Assembly: GCF_051622035.1 (NCBI RefSeq)
Contig: NC_135359.1
Location: 22,726,001 to 22,790,000, forward strand
Length of the DNA stretch: 64,000 nt
Direction: 5' to 3'
From: Arctopsyche grandis
Taxonomy: Eukaryota > Arthropoda > Insecta > Trichoptera > Hydropsychidae
Shown: positions 12,185 to 24,660 of the stretch, in pieces
Layout: the number at the start of each line of letters is the position of its first letter
Position numbering within the stretch: position 1 is the stretch's first letter
Notes under the pieces: generated by a model
Seen by the model: only the letters and a program-made list of their open reading frames with translations
What the model was told of the DNA's origin: nothing
Database searches by the model: none
Made by a program: the position numbers and the translations under genes

Positions 12185-12857
12185 CATTGAGCAACAAAAA
12201 ATCACGTTTTTTCCTTACCGCAGCGGAGATTAATCAATATTTACTAAGTTTGACCCACTGAAATCAAATATGATAAGGTTTTTTGTTGGCTTGCTCTCAT
12301 TTCAGATATATGTATGAGCGATAAAACAATGTGCAATTTTTGGCTTTTTCAGTATTTAATTCAAAATCTAGTATTGCTATGTCAGATATTCAGTCATCTA
12401 GTGAAATTTAAAAGTCAAAAATATTTTTTTCCGTAATAATAATTTTCCGTTCTAATTTCGCTAATTTTTCACATAACCTTTTTTTCACTTTAATTTCGCT
12501 AATTTTTATAAGGGTTGGTTTTCAATCTAGTTATATTTTTATTTTATCTGAACGTACTAATTCGAATGGTAAATGATTTTCGTTAGATAATTAATTATTT
12601 TGAAGCAATAAAAAATCACAATCAATGGAAAAAAACATCCAACTATTAATTTCAGTACTTACTTTTGGCACAGAAATACTACATTTTGAAATAAAGACTG
12701 CAAAAGCCAAAAATCTTTAAAAATTTCACATATTTTAAACGCTCATATCTCTTAAACCAGGGCGAGCCAACAAAAATCATTGTCATATTCAAATTCAGTG
12801 AGTCAAACTTAGTAAAGATTAATTAGTCTCCGCTCCGGTAAATATTTTGTTGCTGTG
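12185..12857. mobile_element. Non-autonomous DNA element, TIR CACTGAGCAACAAAAA, copy 1
   Basis: The inverted ends extend about 80 bp and contain AGCAACAAAAAATCACG and TTTACTAAGTTTGACCCACT on the left. The reverse complement of the right end has GCAACAAAATATTTACCGG and TTTACTAAGTTTGACTCACT. The copy at 52,007-52,856 has the same ends. AATAAAGACTGCAAAAGCC at about 12,690 gives the empty site for the solo LTR found inside the second copy. No coding capacity. Confidence 0.8.
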
Positions 12858-13807
12858 TTATTAATTTTTTAAAACAACGTCTACTGTTAGGCGTTCTCAT
12901 TAATATTAAATTTTCAAATGTTATCATACTAAATTTCTAATTATTAAATATATTATATGTATGTATATACATACATACATAGACCAACGTTTACGCAAAT
13001 CCTGGAAACTCAAACGACTACTTTTTGTTTTAATTATATAGATTTTAGATCAGCATCTGGAGAGCAACATGCGGATATAAAATTTAGCATATGTATGTAT
13101 TTACATGTTTCAACAGCGATGAACGGGTTGCTTTTTTTCATGCTTACACACTCGTAATTTTAGTATTGCACATTACAGAATTAACACATGTTTTTAGTTT
13201 CTAGAGCTACACAACTGATTCATTGCAACTCTGGGTTACTGAACCGAGCATTAATTTGAAACGTCTGAAACGCACTATTGCATATGTGAATGTCGTAAAT
13301 ATGTACATACTCGTACGAACAAAAGATACTAAATTATTGTCGCGTAAAGTGCTTGTCTTGTGAATCGTTAATTTTCATGTCCGCGGAAAAATTTCGTAGG
13401 TTCGAGCGGAAAAAATGACAGATTATTCAATGGTGAAATTGGATTCACCTTCACACACGAGAAGAAACGAGTAAAAGTTTGAAGAATGCAACAAAAGAAA
13501 GTTCCCAGCGATACCATTGTTCGCTGGTACATAATTGTTCCCGTTCGTTCGAAAAAGCCATGCAAAAATGGTTAATAAAAGTTTAACATTTCGCGAACTT
13601 CGACCTCGACTCTGGCCGCTATTTGATTTAAAATTTTTGGATCGGTGCATTGGCACTCACGTGCTCGGGTGAGATAAGAGGGCTATGAACCTGTAAACTA
13701 AAGATAAATTTTCATAACATACATGCAATATACATATGTATCTTCTAGACATGTAACATCATTTAACAAGTGAAGATTTTTTATGTATTGAAAATGTTAT
13801 CTTGCTA
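12858..13807. other. Intergenic, no gene seen
   Basis: AT-rich sequence with TATGTATGTATATACATACA microsatellites. The overlapping minus-strand frames at 13,368-13,656 show no similarity I recognise. Confidence 0.45.
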
Positions 13808-14440
13808 CTTTATCTATGTACGTAGTAACAATAGATGAAGTTTTGTGATCATGCGAAAAGTCGAATCCATCACTGATCACGCTTTCATGATCTATAAAAA
13901 ATGTGTGTGCTCTTCTCGAGATAATTCAAGTATAATCCTTGTATCAATATGATGAAAATAAAAAAATCGCTAAATTTAATTAACCGGAAGTCGGATTTTT
14001 CCTCTTAGGAAAGTCAAAAATGTTGTGACCACACTATTTTTTCCACACCACTAAACCTATCAAGCTGAAAATTTATATTTGTATTCTTTATGTACTAACT
14101 TAGAGTTGGTAAGCTTTTGGCTAGAATTTGTAAACCAAAAGTGGTAATTTTTTTAAAACAATATTTTATTATTTTATTTTGACTTTTTAAAGTATTTCTA
14201 TGTTCTTAATATTTAATGTTTATAATATTTATAGTGATGAAAGTAATAAAAATAATCAAACAAAATCCGAAAACCAGAAGTAGAACTTTTGTCTTGTGTA
14301 AGTGTCCCTACATTTGCGCTCAATTTGTATCGAAAATGTTTTCATATGGCCGGTATGTGTGAGCGTGTGTTTACATATGTTTCATTATCGAATATTACTT
14401 TTCATACTTCTTATATTCCTCAAATACATAAAAAAGATTT
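13808..14440 (+). repeat. Dispersed repeat family R, long copy
   Basis: Aligns over about 600 bases, in the same orientation, with 57,540-58,150. Shared blocks include ATGTACGTAGTAACAATAG, TTGTATCAATATGATGAAAA, AAAATGTTGTGACCACAC, GCTTTTGGCTAGAATTTGTA and TACATTTGCGCTCAATTTGT. There are no inverted ends and no open frame. The class of element is not known to me. Confidence 0.75.
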
Positions 14441-15539
14441 TTTTAAATTTTGGTGTTCGATTTATCTTCGAAATATTTATATAGATGTAAAAAAATAGAT
14501 TTAATCATAAAAAGAAAACCCAGGAGACGATGCTTGATGTACATATACATATATGTACCTATATATCATGAATTTATCATTAAAACAGTATTTATTCTAT
14601 CGAATCTTAATTTTTATCGTTTATTTAACAATGCACTTATTTATATGTAAATATTTATTATGAGTCTTTGTATGTGCTGAAATACCCTTTGTTCTAAGTT
14701 GTGTGTAAAGGTTAACAGACATTCGAAATGATGATTGTTCATAGATAATGACGTTACACAATAAAACTGGCAAACTTCATTTCTGAAACGGTACATCGAC
14801 AATAAAATGATACATTTTAACCAAAGCGAACAAACAACCATTTGCAATTTTACAAGTGCGATCGTTTATACAATAAATCATGGAGTATGCGCACAATGAA
14901 GTCACCGACCCAGTACGTACGATTTGAAATTTCAAAGGAAATCCGTCGCTCGCTTATAAGATACACTTGCAATTATAATTTCAGAAAAGAGAAAAAAAAA
15001 TCGCATATACGTATATGTACGTACATATATGTATAACCATTAAATTGATAATCGACATGGGAGAATCAACTCGCACGACGCGTGTTTCTCCGATATGTAC
15101 ATACGTATTATTTGGGTGGTTCTCACCGTGGTTTCTCACGTCTGCTAATGGTTCTTCAGGTTCTTGGGATGTTGGGTCGTTAGGCTCTAGCGACACTGCG
15201 TCTTTGTTGATTGCAGATTAGGGATGATTACATACATACGTGCGTATATTTACAAACACGAATAGGAATGAAATTAGCGAGTACGTACCTACACGGCGTA
15301 CTAAACTATACCTCGTTAGCGTTCGTGACGCGTGAAATGTCTCGATGCAATCTCTATTCAGATCAGATCTTAGAATCGATGGAAAATACGAGTAGAAAGG
15401 ATATTTTGAAAGCTCTTCTGTTTATTTAGGATTAGGCACTGTTGGTTTTTTAGTGAAAAAAGTTTATACATATATAATCGCATCTGGAAAACACAGAACT
15501 ACAGAGTCCATTCCTGAGTATCTTGATCATGAAGTTTTC
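14441..15539. other. Intergenic, no gene seen
   Basis: AT-rich with GTACATATATGTA microsatellites. Several 65-72 codon frames on both strands lack family resemblance. Confidence 0.45.
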
Positions 15540-15995
15540 TGCTTGATTAGCTGTTTCCATTTATTTCTAGATTCAGCCCAACGGAGGGATATCACTATAT
15601 GATAGCCCTCTATGCTCGACCTTTTCCTCTTCCTATTCTTCCCTCCACACCATCGACCGCAACCTACTTTTTCAGACTCTCCACTTCTCTTTGTGCTATG
15701 AGACAGAAGAATTGGAGAATTCATTTCAGGCAGATCGTGGACAGTCTATCCTTAATCTTGCTTTCCTCAAGAATGTAGACATTCGTCCACATATCGGTCC
15801 ATGTCATGCGCCTCCAACACCACATCTCAAAACCATCAATATCTGTTGCCTTCATTGTCCACGTCTCGGATATAGACAGATAGAAAAGACCCCTTATGAG
15901 TTGGATTTTGGTGGCGTCTGTAATAGCTCTTCTTTTCCAGATCTTCCATAGTTGTGACATTGCCGCTTTTTCTATATAAAACAAAAAAACAGCGA
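15540..15995 (-). pseudogene. RTE-type LINE fragment (end of reverse transcriptase ORF)
   Basis: Minus-strand translation gives TKIQLIRGLFYLSIS, ETWTMKATDIDGFEMWCWRR, TNVYILEESKIKDRLSTICL and, after frame breaks, IAQREVESLKK and VEGRIGRGKGRA. This order (ETWTL, FEMWCWRRM, TN-ILE, RLSSICL, REV-L, GR-GRG) is the C-terminal part of RTE/BovB-type retrotransposon polymerase ORFs. Stops and frameshifts make it a relic. No 5' part or tail was found. Confidence 0.85.
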
Positions 15996-16017
15996 AGGCA
16001 AACTCTTCAGCTATCAT

Positions 16018-18054
16018 GCATACTTACATACTTGAAATATGCGATATGATTTCAATAAGTGTAATCAGTAAAGATCCAATTAAAGATATACCTTTACTTT
16101 TTGTTCTCTCTACTTCACTGTCATTCAATAATGCCTTATTTTTCATCTACTTCCTTCTTATCTGTATTGGGTGTCCAACGTCTTAAGGTGCAGACACATA
16201 GAGTGGTATTCGGTACGTGTTTTTCTTTAGATAGTTTTGCACATGTAAAAACAACGCTAGCACGTCTAATCTATAGCGAACCTTGGCAAAAATTAACCCT
16301 AGAGTGTTTTCGGTGATATTTTATTATTATATTGACATAGGTTTGACAGTGATTCCCATATTTGAAGAAATGTATGAGAACCTTGATGAAATAATAAGAT
16401 CATGAAGATACGCCGGTAACAGCTGGAAACCACGAACACGTCCCATGCCACACTTTTAAGTGTGTTCTTGCTGATCATCTGGTATTTTCAGTGGAATCGA
16501 TCCTCAAAGCCTACTAGAACTGAAGTCACAGCCTTAAATGTATTAAGCTCCTCTATATTTGTATTATATTTCACCTTGCTCATTCTGGGTCGCTTCACAG
16601 TTATTTTACCTTTCATTTTTGAGGAGAATATTCTTTTTAGCAACTTTCCTTCAGGCGTAATAAAAATGTCTATAAAAAATTGTGTGTATAAATATAGAAA
16701 TTGAGTCAAATATAAGTACAATAGATTTTAATTTGTTAGTCGAGTTCCATGTAAATGTGAAATAGGCACAGGCAAAATACCGTTAACGATTCGATAATTA
16801 TTTATGTGCAAGATCTAAAATCTCAGTAACGGTTAAGCGTTCAGTCCATTATCATAATATAAGGAGAGTGTACCGATTTTCCCCTTGGGTTGGTCACATA
16901 TTCACTCACAGTGACTTACATACTACTTAGTAACGGTGGCTGTGTACGTACATACATTTGTACGATCGTACGAAGTCTAAATGGATTTTATACCAGCTGT
17001 TGATCAATACGACGTAGCTCAGTACATACGAATTCAACGTTAGCATCATTAATTAGTCATTTATTCTGTCTTTGGCTAAATTTCTTTTCAATTTCATGTA
17101 GAAAGTTGTGTACGAAGAGAACGCTCTGCATTCGCACTCGACGTACTTGATATGTAAATGCTAATTGCTATTATACATTATAACTATAGTAATGATGTGA
17201 GGTTGTTGTTCACCGTGGATACACCAGGGGAGTTTTTAATCGGCTTCCTTGAGATTTTGCTCCATTGTTTAAACAGAGCAATGTCTGCTCTGTATATCTT
17301 CGATCGCCTGTTTAACTCCTTCCGCATTCCCTAGGCATAGATTGGCTCGTTTAACTCAGTCCATGCACAAGTTTCCATCACTAATTTCCTCCGGTTTACC
17401 ACCCAGATTAAAACTGTTCCTCTTGCTATAAAGATCTACTAATTCAAACCAAAGAGAGCAAACAATCGCAGCGCGTTTAAAAATTCACCACGGCTATGGA
17501 CGAATGGTTCGCGTACCGTTAAACCTATGAACCAGAAATTTTCAAGTTCAATGTAGTCTCGAATTTCAATGCACGTGAATGCACAACCAGCGTGCACTGT
17601 TTAACACGATAAGCTAACACTCGGTCGATTCGTTAAGCCTTCTTCCTGTAAATACGTATACAGTCTGGAAATGTGCGCCGGTAACATGAAATCCCTTGTC
17701 CGGCTTGTTGTAGAATTTATTTGTATGACTTTGATACGCAAACATGTTATATCCTGATAGGTACTGAATTGTTGGAGAAATTCATGTTAGAATCATCGTG
17801 TGTACATATACATATGTACATACGATGAATCTCATATCATCACTTCTTCGTGGGAATCTTATTAAGAGTTCGCCCTGAGTCAAAGGTCCTTAACCTTGGG
17901 CTAAAGATGGTTTGATGTTTAAGATTAGCGAAAGATTATGAATTCCTTTAAAAAGTCATGAAATCCTTACTCGGATTATATTACTATACATATATGTATA
18001 TACATATATTTTAATTTTACTAATTGTATTCGTAGGAAAGTTTCATTTAAATCA
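16018..18054. other. Intergenic, no gene seen
   Basis: About 2 kb without terminal repeats, recognisable protein segments or RNA genes. It has slightly higher GC around 17,210-17,650. Non-repetitive sequence like this could hold regulatory DNA, but nothing specific can be named. Confidence 0.4.
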
Positions 18055-19353
18055 AGGCTGTGGAGTCGAAATTTACCGACTCCGACATTAACTTGAACGA
18101 TTTTAATAAGATGCACTTTTATTGCCAACGTATAAAATTATACTGTTCGACTAATGACGATTTTTTTTTTGGTTCAGAGACGAGATATGACTTTTCTTAT
18201 AAATATATGCCCAGTGCACACGAATCTGGTAATAAAAAAGTGATATATGTGTTTTTTAAATCGGGCGATTTTTCCATATCTTGGTGTTGTTCGGTCGATG
18301 TCTCAAAATCTGTCAAAACATCGGTTTTGGTTAGAACTTATCAAAATCGGTGGCCATCACTGCAACGAAAGTAACTTGATCGAAAGTCGAAAAACCAAGA
18401 TTTTTCGCGATTTTTATGACAATATGTGAAATAGTCCATTTATCATGCATGCATATTATATGAAGAGCAGTTAGTATTACCATACATACATATGTATATA
18501 GTACCGTTTACCATGCATACATTATTTTCGATCTTTGCTTATCGATCTTTCGGCTTTCGAATTTTGATGCAGTGACTCGGACCCTATCAAAATATGTGCA
18601 ATTCGATGATTTTATTTCGAATGTGATTTAAATTCATAGTTTTTATAAAGAAATTTTTATATATCAATTCATAAGTCGATTTAAATACCTGCTGCTCGCA
18701 CAGTTCTTTTCGAATGGCTCCTATTCCAAGAGCTATTCGACTTCTCAATGAAATCGTTGCTGCTGTCCCTGAATGTGATATTTTCCACCTTGGGGAGCGT
18801 AGATTATCGGATATTATTTTAACATATTTATCTGGTAACCTGCGCTCATCATTACTTTCTTAATTTGAATGTGATGTATGAGTGGAATCTTAATCTACTC
18901 TCTTCCATTTGGGCCTCGCTGTGATTTTATTTTTTATTCATATTTTGTTTTATTTTATTTTACTTTTTCTTTCTCCTTTGTACATTTGTATATACTATTT
19001 TAATTTTGTTAGTGTAAACAAAGAATGGGATTTATGGATTTTATTTTTGATTTTTACACTTTTGTTATTTTTTTTCTCTCTGAATGATGTATTATTTTCC
19101 TCTTGTTACTTTTTTTTTATTATTTTATTTTACCATGTTTTCTGCTTTTGCTTTTTTCGTAGGCCATTGTGGCGCATTAGGTTCTTCCTGTAATGCCACA
19201 ATGGTCCAAAACTATTAAATAAATAAATAAATAAAATTAAAGGCTTTATACCGTAATACTATTAATTAAAAAAAATAATATAAAAAAGTCGGTTGACTTC
19301 TTACGACTCCGACTAGGACTCTGACTACGACTACGACCTCACAGCCCTGTTTT
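18055..19353. mobile_element. hAT-like element with GGCTGTGRRGTCG ends, carrying a LINE insertion
   Basis: The left end reads CAAGGCTGTGGAGTCG. The right end, reverse complemented, reads CAGGGCTGTGAGGTCGTAGT and continues with further GTAGTC/GGAGTC units. Such ends (CAGGGCTGTGGAGTCGGAG) are widespread in hAT-like elements. The flanks ATTTAAAT and TTTTGAAT are an imperfect 8-bp match. The interior has no transposase. A truncated LINE occupies 18,715-19,234. Confidence 0.6.
18715..19234 (+). pseudogene. 3' end of a non-LTR retrotransposon, (TAAA)n tail
   Basis: The 5'-truncated coding tail reads RMAPIPRAIRLLNEIVAAV and then PECDIFHLGERRLSDIILTY before a stop, in the manner of Jockey/CR1-like ORF2 C-termini. 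It is followed by a T-rich 3' UTR, a short inverted repeat (CCATTGTGGCGCATTAGG, later GCCACAATGG) and a TAAATAAATAAATAAA tail at 19,217-19,234. Confidence 0.65.
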
Positions 19354-20812
19354 GAATACTCTTTAAAATGGACTTTTTTCATTCTCCTAGAAACCAACTG
19401 CTAAAAGAAACTTGGTCTTGATTCTGATATTAATTATAATTCAATCGATTTTTTTCTATTTCTGTTAAAAAGTATTACCGACAGAATTTTGAAAATTCTG
19501 AATAATTTCAAATACCGACAGTTGCATTTGACTTACATATATGTAAGTACTGTGGAAAACTCGATTTTTCTTGCATCAAATTTAGTCGTTTTAATTATTT
19601 TACTAATTATTATTTAAATAGATGACGTCACTTTAAATGAAATTTGATAAAAATACACGAATGAATAATATATGCAAAGGAAAAACCAGGTTTTTCATTA
19701 AATACAAATTGTGCTTTGGAATCAAAGACTAAATAGGATGTCTCGATTTTTGTCAAAATATATGAATAGATTCAAGGTTCTTAATTCTCAAAAAAAATAC
19801 GTCAAATGCACGAGCTACATATATTTGCGAGCATTGAACTTTGAAATGCTTTAAATTTACTGCTTTATCATTGTCTCGGTACTCAAATTTTTTGCCAATC
19901 TGAAAAAATTCGCTCATTTGTGACTAACTCACAATCAGAAGCGTCGTCATAATACACAAGTACATATGTTGTCATGTTGACAGGTAAAATATGTCGCGTC
20001 GAGACATACTAATCCAAGACTACATATGTATGTATGTATGTATATCTAAAAGTCGACTGAATTCTAGCTACATATTATTTATGTACATACGCATATACAT
20101 ATGTATGTGACAATGCATTGTGCTGTCTCCAGTGAGGCGTAATTATTTGGTCAAAGACTTCGTATGGTACGCACGCATAATGGTGCGTCGTAAAGTCGAG
20201 ATTGGCGTGACGAAGCGTTTAGTCCAGTCACGGTGACCAAAGTGTGGTCACTTAAAATACGAGTGCAACAGGTTGACGAGGACTATGTATGTACAGTGTA
20301 CACATTAGCCAACACGCATGTACGTCCACGTGAAAGTACCCACTGGACTTGTTTGTACGCCGAGGAAAACGCCACGGGAATTGACGTAATTTAATGGGAC
20401 TGGCATTCCATTGGGATGTGGAGGTATTTAACGGTGTCGGCGTCACGTAAGATCTTGTCCTTAATCTGCAGCTCGCAGCTTCTGTAATAAAATTGGATCA
20501 TCATCATATGTTACTTTCAAAAGCTTCATTTTTATTATAAGCCTCTTCTATGTTTGCCTTCGCTCGTTCGTCTGACAACATTTGGATTTGATATCCTAAA
20601 TTCTTCCGATCGTTTTGAAATATTGCCATTTTGCGCGGTTTGGTCAACAATATATAGTCAAATCAAATCCGCCAGTACGATGGTGAAAAATAATCGTAAT
20701 AGACAAGTTTAAAAAATGCTACAATTTTGACCATCTTCACGTCTGATGCTAAGTTGCCGTATTTATTTTCCTCTTCGCACCCGCTCGCTTTGTCAGATTT
20801 TGATTGTTTAAA
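19354..20812. other. Intergenic, no gene seen
   Basis: Mostly AT-rich. CATATGTATGTATGTATG microsatellites occur near 20,025 and 20,095. The stretch 20,115-20,480 is more balanced in composition but shows no recognisable product. Confidence 0.4.
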
Positions 20813-21019
20813 CAGTAATTGGACTATTCGTCACATTGCGGTGGTCACAAAGACAATTTTTGCCATGAAAATCGCGAATACACAATATTTGGCACACAAG
20901 TTCTCGTTAGTATGATAGTTATCGTTAGTATGATGGACTTTTCGGCTGCCACATGTTCCGTTATAGAGATTTTAGTGACTTTGTGACGAGTACTTTGTGA
21001 CCAGTAATCACCGAACCGT
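20813..21019 (-). mobile_element. Small element with GGTTCGGTGATTAC end, copy A
   Basis: Reverse complement begins CGGTTCGGTGATTACTGG and continues CACTAAAATCTCTATAACGG, CAGCCGAAAAGTCCATCATA and TTTTCATGGCAAAAATTG. It ends with a related inverted end (GGACTATTCGTCACATTGC). Closely similar copies lie at 39,939 (B) and 63,106 (D). No coding capacity. Confidence 0.75.
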
Positions 21020-22562
21020 TTAAAAGCCTATAACTTTTGCTTTTTCACACTAGATCTTATAAAATTTGCATTATAGGTTCTCATTATCTCTCATATATAC
21101 ATATGTTTACTTGACTCATGGGTTATTGGTGTACATGGTGGCTCTGTAGCGTATGGATACGAGTTGATGAGCCTTATATAATTCATATGTTGGATATTGT
21201 GAGGCCGTCGTGATAAATGGTAAGGACTGTTTGTAGAGTCACCAATTTGGAAAACATTTTTTTTATTTACTATGCCTTGAAAGGTTGACCCAAATCGACA
21301 CTTATGGCTTGTGATCGGACCGATTAAGTTCAATTCACAAATCGTTAGTTACATAAATCTTCAAAATACGTTATTTTATAAGCTTTTTATTAGCTTCGCT
21401 CTGTTAGTTCCAAGCAATTCTTGCCCGTCAAAAATTTGTGATCTGATTTTGAACCACTTCCACTCTTTGATAATCTAGCTAACATCGAAGTAAGTTAATG
21501 CTTCCGAAATGAAGCTAGAAGAGTTTAATAATTAACGAACTCATTAAAAATTATATTCGAATCTTTTGTCAAATCGAAGTGATGACAATTAGCTATCCAA
21601 ACGTGGCTTTCTACCGCCACTTACTTAAACGGTGGTAAAATTACATTTTTCAATCTCATTTTTGATTAAGGTCCTTTTATCTGTCACAATTTGAATTGTA
21701 GTCACTTTTTAGTTTGAACCTTTGCGACGGTTTGCATACTAATGCCGATTTTTACCGGCAAGCTATTTCGGTTCAGTCATCTATGTATTACGAGTTACTT
21801 TATTCAGTCTCCTGTCAATTGTTTCTTGTTCTTTTCCGATTAATTAGTTGAAAAACTTACTACTGCATTAGGTTTTCTGTTCTCTTCATGATATTGTCAA
21901 ATCTATGAAATACCCAAAACTACAGGGGTAAGGATTTTCCAGTGGGTTAAAATGTAAAATGTTGACCTACTTGCAATATATCCAGTTGGTAATTTATTGA
22001 TACTTGTACAGTTTTTATGGTCGTAAATTGGTGGGGCGTTTTGAGAATCACCGCCTTATCAGAAAAGATCGATTGAGCGGTTAAGAGCTTGTCGTGATGT
22101 TAAATTTATGATAAGCCCTAAAAAATAACAACAAATTGTGTTGAGGTAATCGAACGTAACCCGAAGGGACGCTATTAAAACGTGTTGTTGGATAACCACG
22201 AGTAGCCAACAATGAGTGTGAGTACCTCGTGTTTTATCACGTTCCTTAAATTGGTTTTTGAATATCGTTCAAGCAGGTACTTTTCAAATCGTTAAAATTC
22301 TTCTCTTACAACACCTATCCAAGGACGCCTGAGTTTTAAAATGTTTGTGCGACACTTAAGTAAATCTTTTAAAAAAATCATGTGTAAAACTTGACCATTT
22401 CAAGAATTCTTATTAATTGAATAAATCAGAGGTCGTATATACACCTTAATCACCGGGGGATGTTATCGAATATCTATGATGTGATGATTTGTGACGAAAT
22501 AGATAAGGAGCCGAAGAAAAAGACCTTCAATCAATGTGTTTTGCCAGTGATGACGTATTTAT
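21020..22562. other. Intergenic, no gene seen
   Basis: No recognisable protein, terminal repeat or RNA gene. Short frames on the minus strand (21,091-21,333) have no family resemblance. Confidence 0.4.
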
Positions 22563-22593
22563 GAGTGCATTAGACACAAAGTCTAATGCACTC
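22563..22593. repeat. Perfect 13-bp hairpin
   Basis: GAGTGCATTAGAC and its exact complement GTCTAATGCACTC are separated by ACAAA. It lies directly in front of a LINE relic. Function unknown. Confidence 0.8.
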
Positions 22594-22596
22594 AAA

Positions 22597-22935
22597 TAAG
22601 TATGGCACGCTGTATGCTTGGCATAGTGAGGAAAGGCAGGAAACGGAATACGTCGGTGAGAAGTATGACAAGGGTAGTGGATATATTGGATAGAGTGAAG
22701 AGATTTAAATGGTTATAGGCGGACCACGTGGCTAGAAGAATAGACGAAAGGTGGAAAAAATAAGTGCTGGAATGGTACCCGAGAGAATGCAACAGGTTAA
22801 TAGGAAGACCGCAGGTAAGATGGGTAGACGAAATTAGGAAAATGTGTGGGGTGAGATGAATGAGAGTTGCGCTAAACATAGATGTTTGGAAGCGTATTGG
22901 AGAGGCCTTCATCCAGCAGTGGATGGTGATGAGAT
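22597..22935 (+). pseudogene. LINE ORF C-terminal relic (RTE-like), copy 1
   Basis: Plus-strand translation gives RCMLGIVRKGRKRNTSVRSM, DRVKRFKWL-ADHVARRIDE, RWKK-VLEW, GRPQVRWVDEIRK and VWKRIGEAFIQQWM, with in-frame stops. The HVAR-DERW, GRP-RWVDEI and W-EAF-QQW order is the end of an APE-type LINE polymerase ORF. Related pieces lie at 30,775 and, inverted, 57,070-57,470. Confidence 0.85.
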
Positions 22936-23113
22936 AGGAGGTGGTTATAGAAAATTATACTGACATAATTTCCATCCTACGACGAATGAGGTTGTCTAAA
23001 ATGCGACGTATTTACCAATTTAAAAAAGGGGTAAATGATTTAGTAACGAAATTTGACGATGAGGAGAGGAAAATTCAAAATACACTCAAAATCAAAGTGA
23101 CGTCATTTATGGA

Positions 23114-23594
23114 TAACGTGACCAAACTTCCCGTTTTGAACGGGACTGGCCCGTTTTTAGGGAGCCTATCCCGTTGTCCCCAAGCACAGCTTCGGGACGT
23201 CGAAATGTCCCATTTTCAAAAAGAGACCAACCCACGGTAACAATTTTTATGCCTGCCCGGCACTAATGCACCCATAGAAAGGGTCTTTCATCTTAAAAAT
23301 AAGTTGTAGACAAGCGAAACACAGTTGCAAGTCGCAGTTCTTAAAGCAATAATATTTACCAAAGTAAATTTTAAAAAATCCTGCCAAGAATTTTATTATT
23401 ATTTGAAATCAACACCCAAAATATATTATAATTTGTTCCTCAGAAAAATATAAGACCACATAAATTATTTATTTTCACGTGTTCATTCCTGCTCTTTTCA
23501 AATTCCTGCGTGAATACACATATACATATACATACATACATAACTAAAAATTGGCAGATGTCTCATTTTGGGGAAAAAATAAATGGTCACGTTA
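23114..23594 (+). mobile_element. hAT element, internally deleted, copy 1
   Basis: The ends are TAACGTGACC and GGTCACGTTA, with an exact 8-bp duplication TTTATGGA at 23,106-23,113 and 23,595-23,602. Near the left end it reads CCCGTTTTGAACGGGAC and CAAGCACAGCTTCGGGACGT. The interior encodes CLPGTNAPIERVFHLKNK, then TSETQLQVAVLK, the C-terminal dimerisation segment of hAT transposases, with one stop. A sister copy lies at 28,334. Confidence 0.9.
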
Positions 23595-23999
23595 TTTATG
23601 GATATAGGCTAGAAATGATCCAAAATCTACCGTCGAAACTCGTTGTCCAATGCACTCTACAAATATTATACATATGTATGTACAATTTTACCATTCAATT
23701 ATGTATGCTTGAAATGTTAAGACTATGTTTTGAATGTAGAAAACTCGATCACCTTCTCTGTCGTAAATGTAGTGGCTTATCTTTGTTTAGACATAGCAAA
23801 CAGATTTGACCTTCCTTCAGAGGGAAAATTAAAACAATTTACATTCCCTCCGATTATAATCGGAAGTAATGAACCAGAAGATATTCCAAACTTAGTTTCA
23901 AACACAAATACAAATGTATTTGTATATTTATGAATGTATGTATGTACGTCCCCGACCCTGCGGGCTATTTTGATAGAGGAAGTACAAATAAACATCCAT
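23595..23999. other. Intergenic, no gene seen
   Basis: AT-rich with short CATATGTATGTA runs. No supported feature. Confidence 0.4.
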
Positions 24000-24660
24000 C
24001 GGATAAGGCGGGCGGTTCTATAGGTTCCTAGCGGGACCCAACTGCTCGGTCTTCAAGTTTGAGCATTCTTCCGAGTATCGATTAATTCAGCGATAAAAAG
24101 AGGAGAGCGAAGAAGCGGCTGGTCCCGGGTCCGATGAGACGCAATTTGGGCGGGCAGATCTCAATCTTGGATGAATGGAGGCTCAGCGGCTGACTAACGG
24201 TATGGTTGGTTCCCGTGTTGAGTGTCGCGGTTGCGCACTAACAGCGGATACAGTTATGACCGGATAACAATCTTCCGGAGTTGCGCAACTTCTTGGCTCT
24301 GACCCGGACAATTCGGCTGCGATTGTACATACATAGATCGGCGTCCTTGTCTCGGCCGTTAGGATGTTGAACAACGTCTCTAATTGTGCCAAGAGTTAAT
24401 TGGCCCAGGTGCCACCCAACCGCAACTTGTGTAGATAGGCGTGGGTCTCGGGATCGGATCATCTGTTTCGATATTTCGCTTATCTCGGGTCGGTTTTGTT
24501 GTCGGACGGTTCGATCTGTACGGAATGTTGTACTAAACTTGGAGTGTGGGGGGTTTGTATAACGTGAATGTTTGCAATACACGTTTTTGCACCGTGAAGA
24601 TCTAGGACTGATGGGCAAGGAGGTGTAAAGTTGTCTCAATCGTTCCGGTGCATAATATTC
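24000..24660. other. GC-rich block, unidentified
   Basis: Composition is markedly more GC-rich than the surroundings. The longest frame (minus, 24,639-24,238, 133 codons) is rich in Arg/Ser and resembles no family I know. The block could be an LTR or leader of a retroelement, but I found no matching second copy and no TG...CA ends with a target duplication. Confidence 0.3.

Noticed and set aside
15691-15951. 86-codon plus-strand frame
   Set aside because: Antisense shadow of the RTE-type LINE relic on the minus strand.
22592-22912. 106-codon minus-strand frame
   Set aside because: Antisense shadow of the plus-strand LINE relic.
24238-24639. 133-codon minus-strand open frame
   Set aside because: Arg/Ser-rich, no family resemblance, and lies in a GC-rich block where long chance frames are expected. 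Kept only as an unidentified block.
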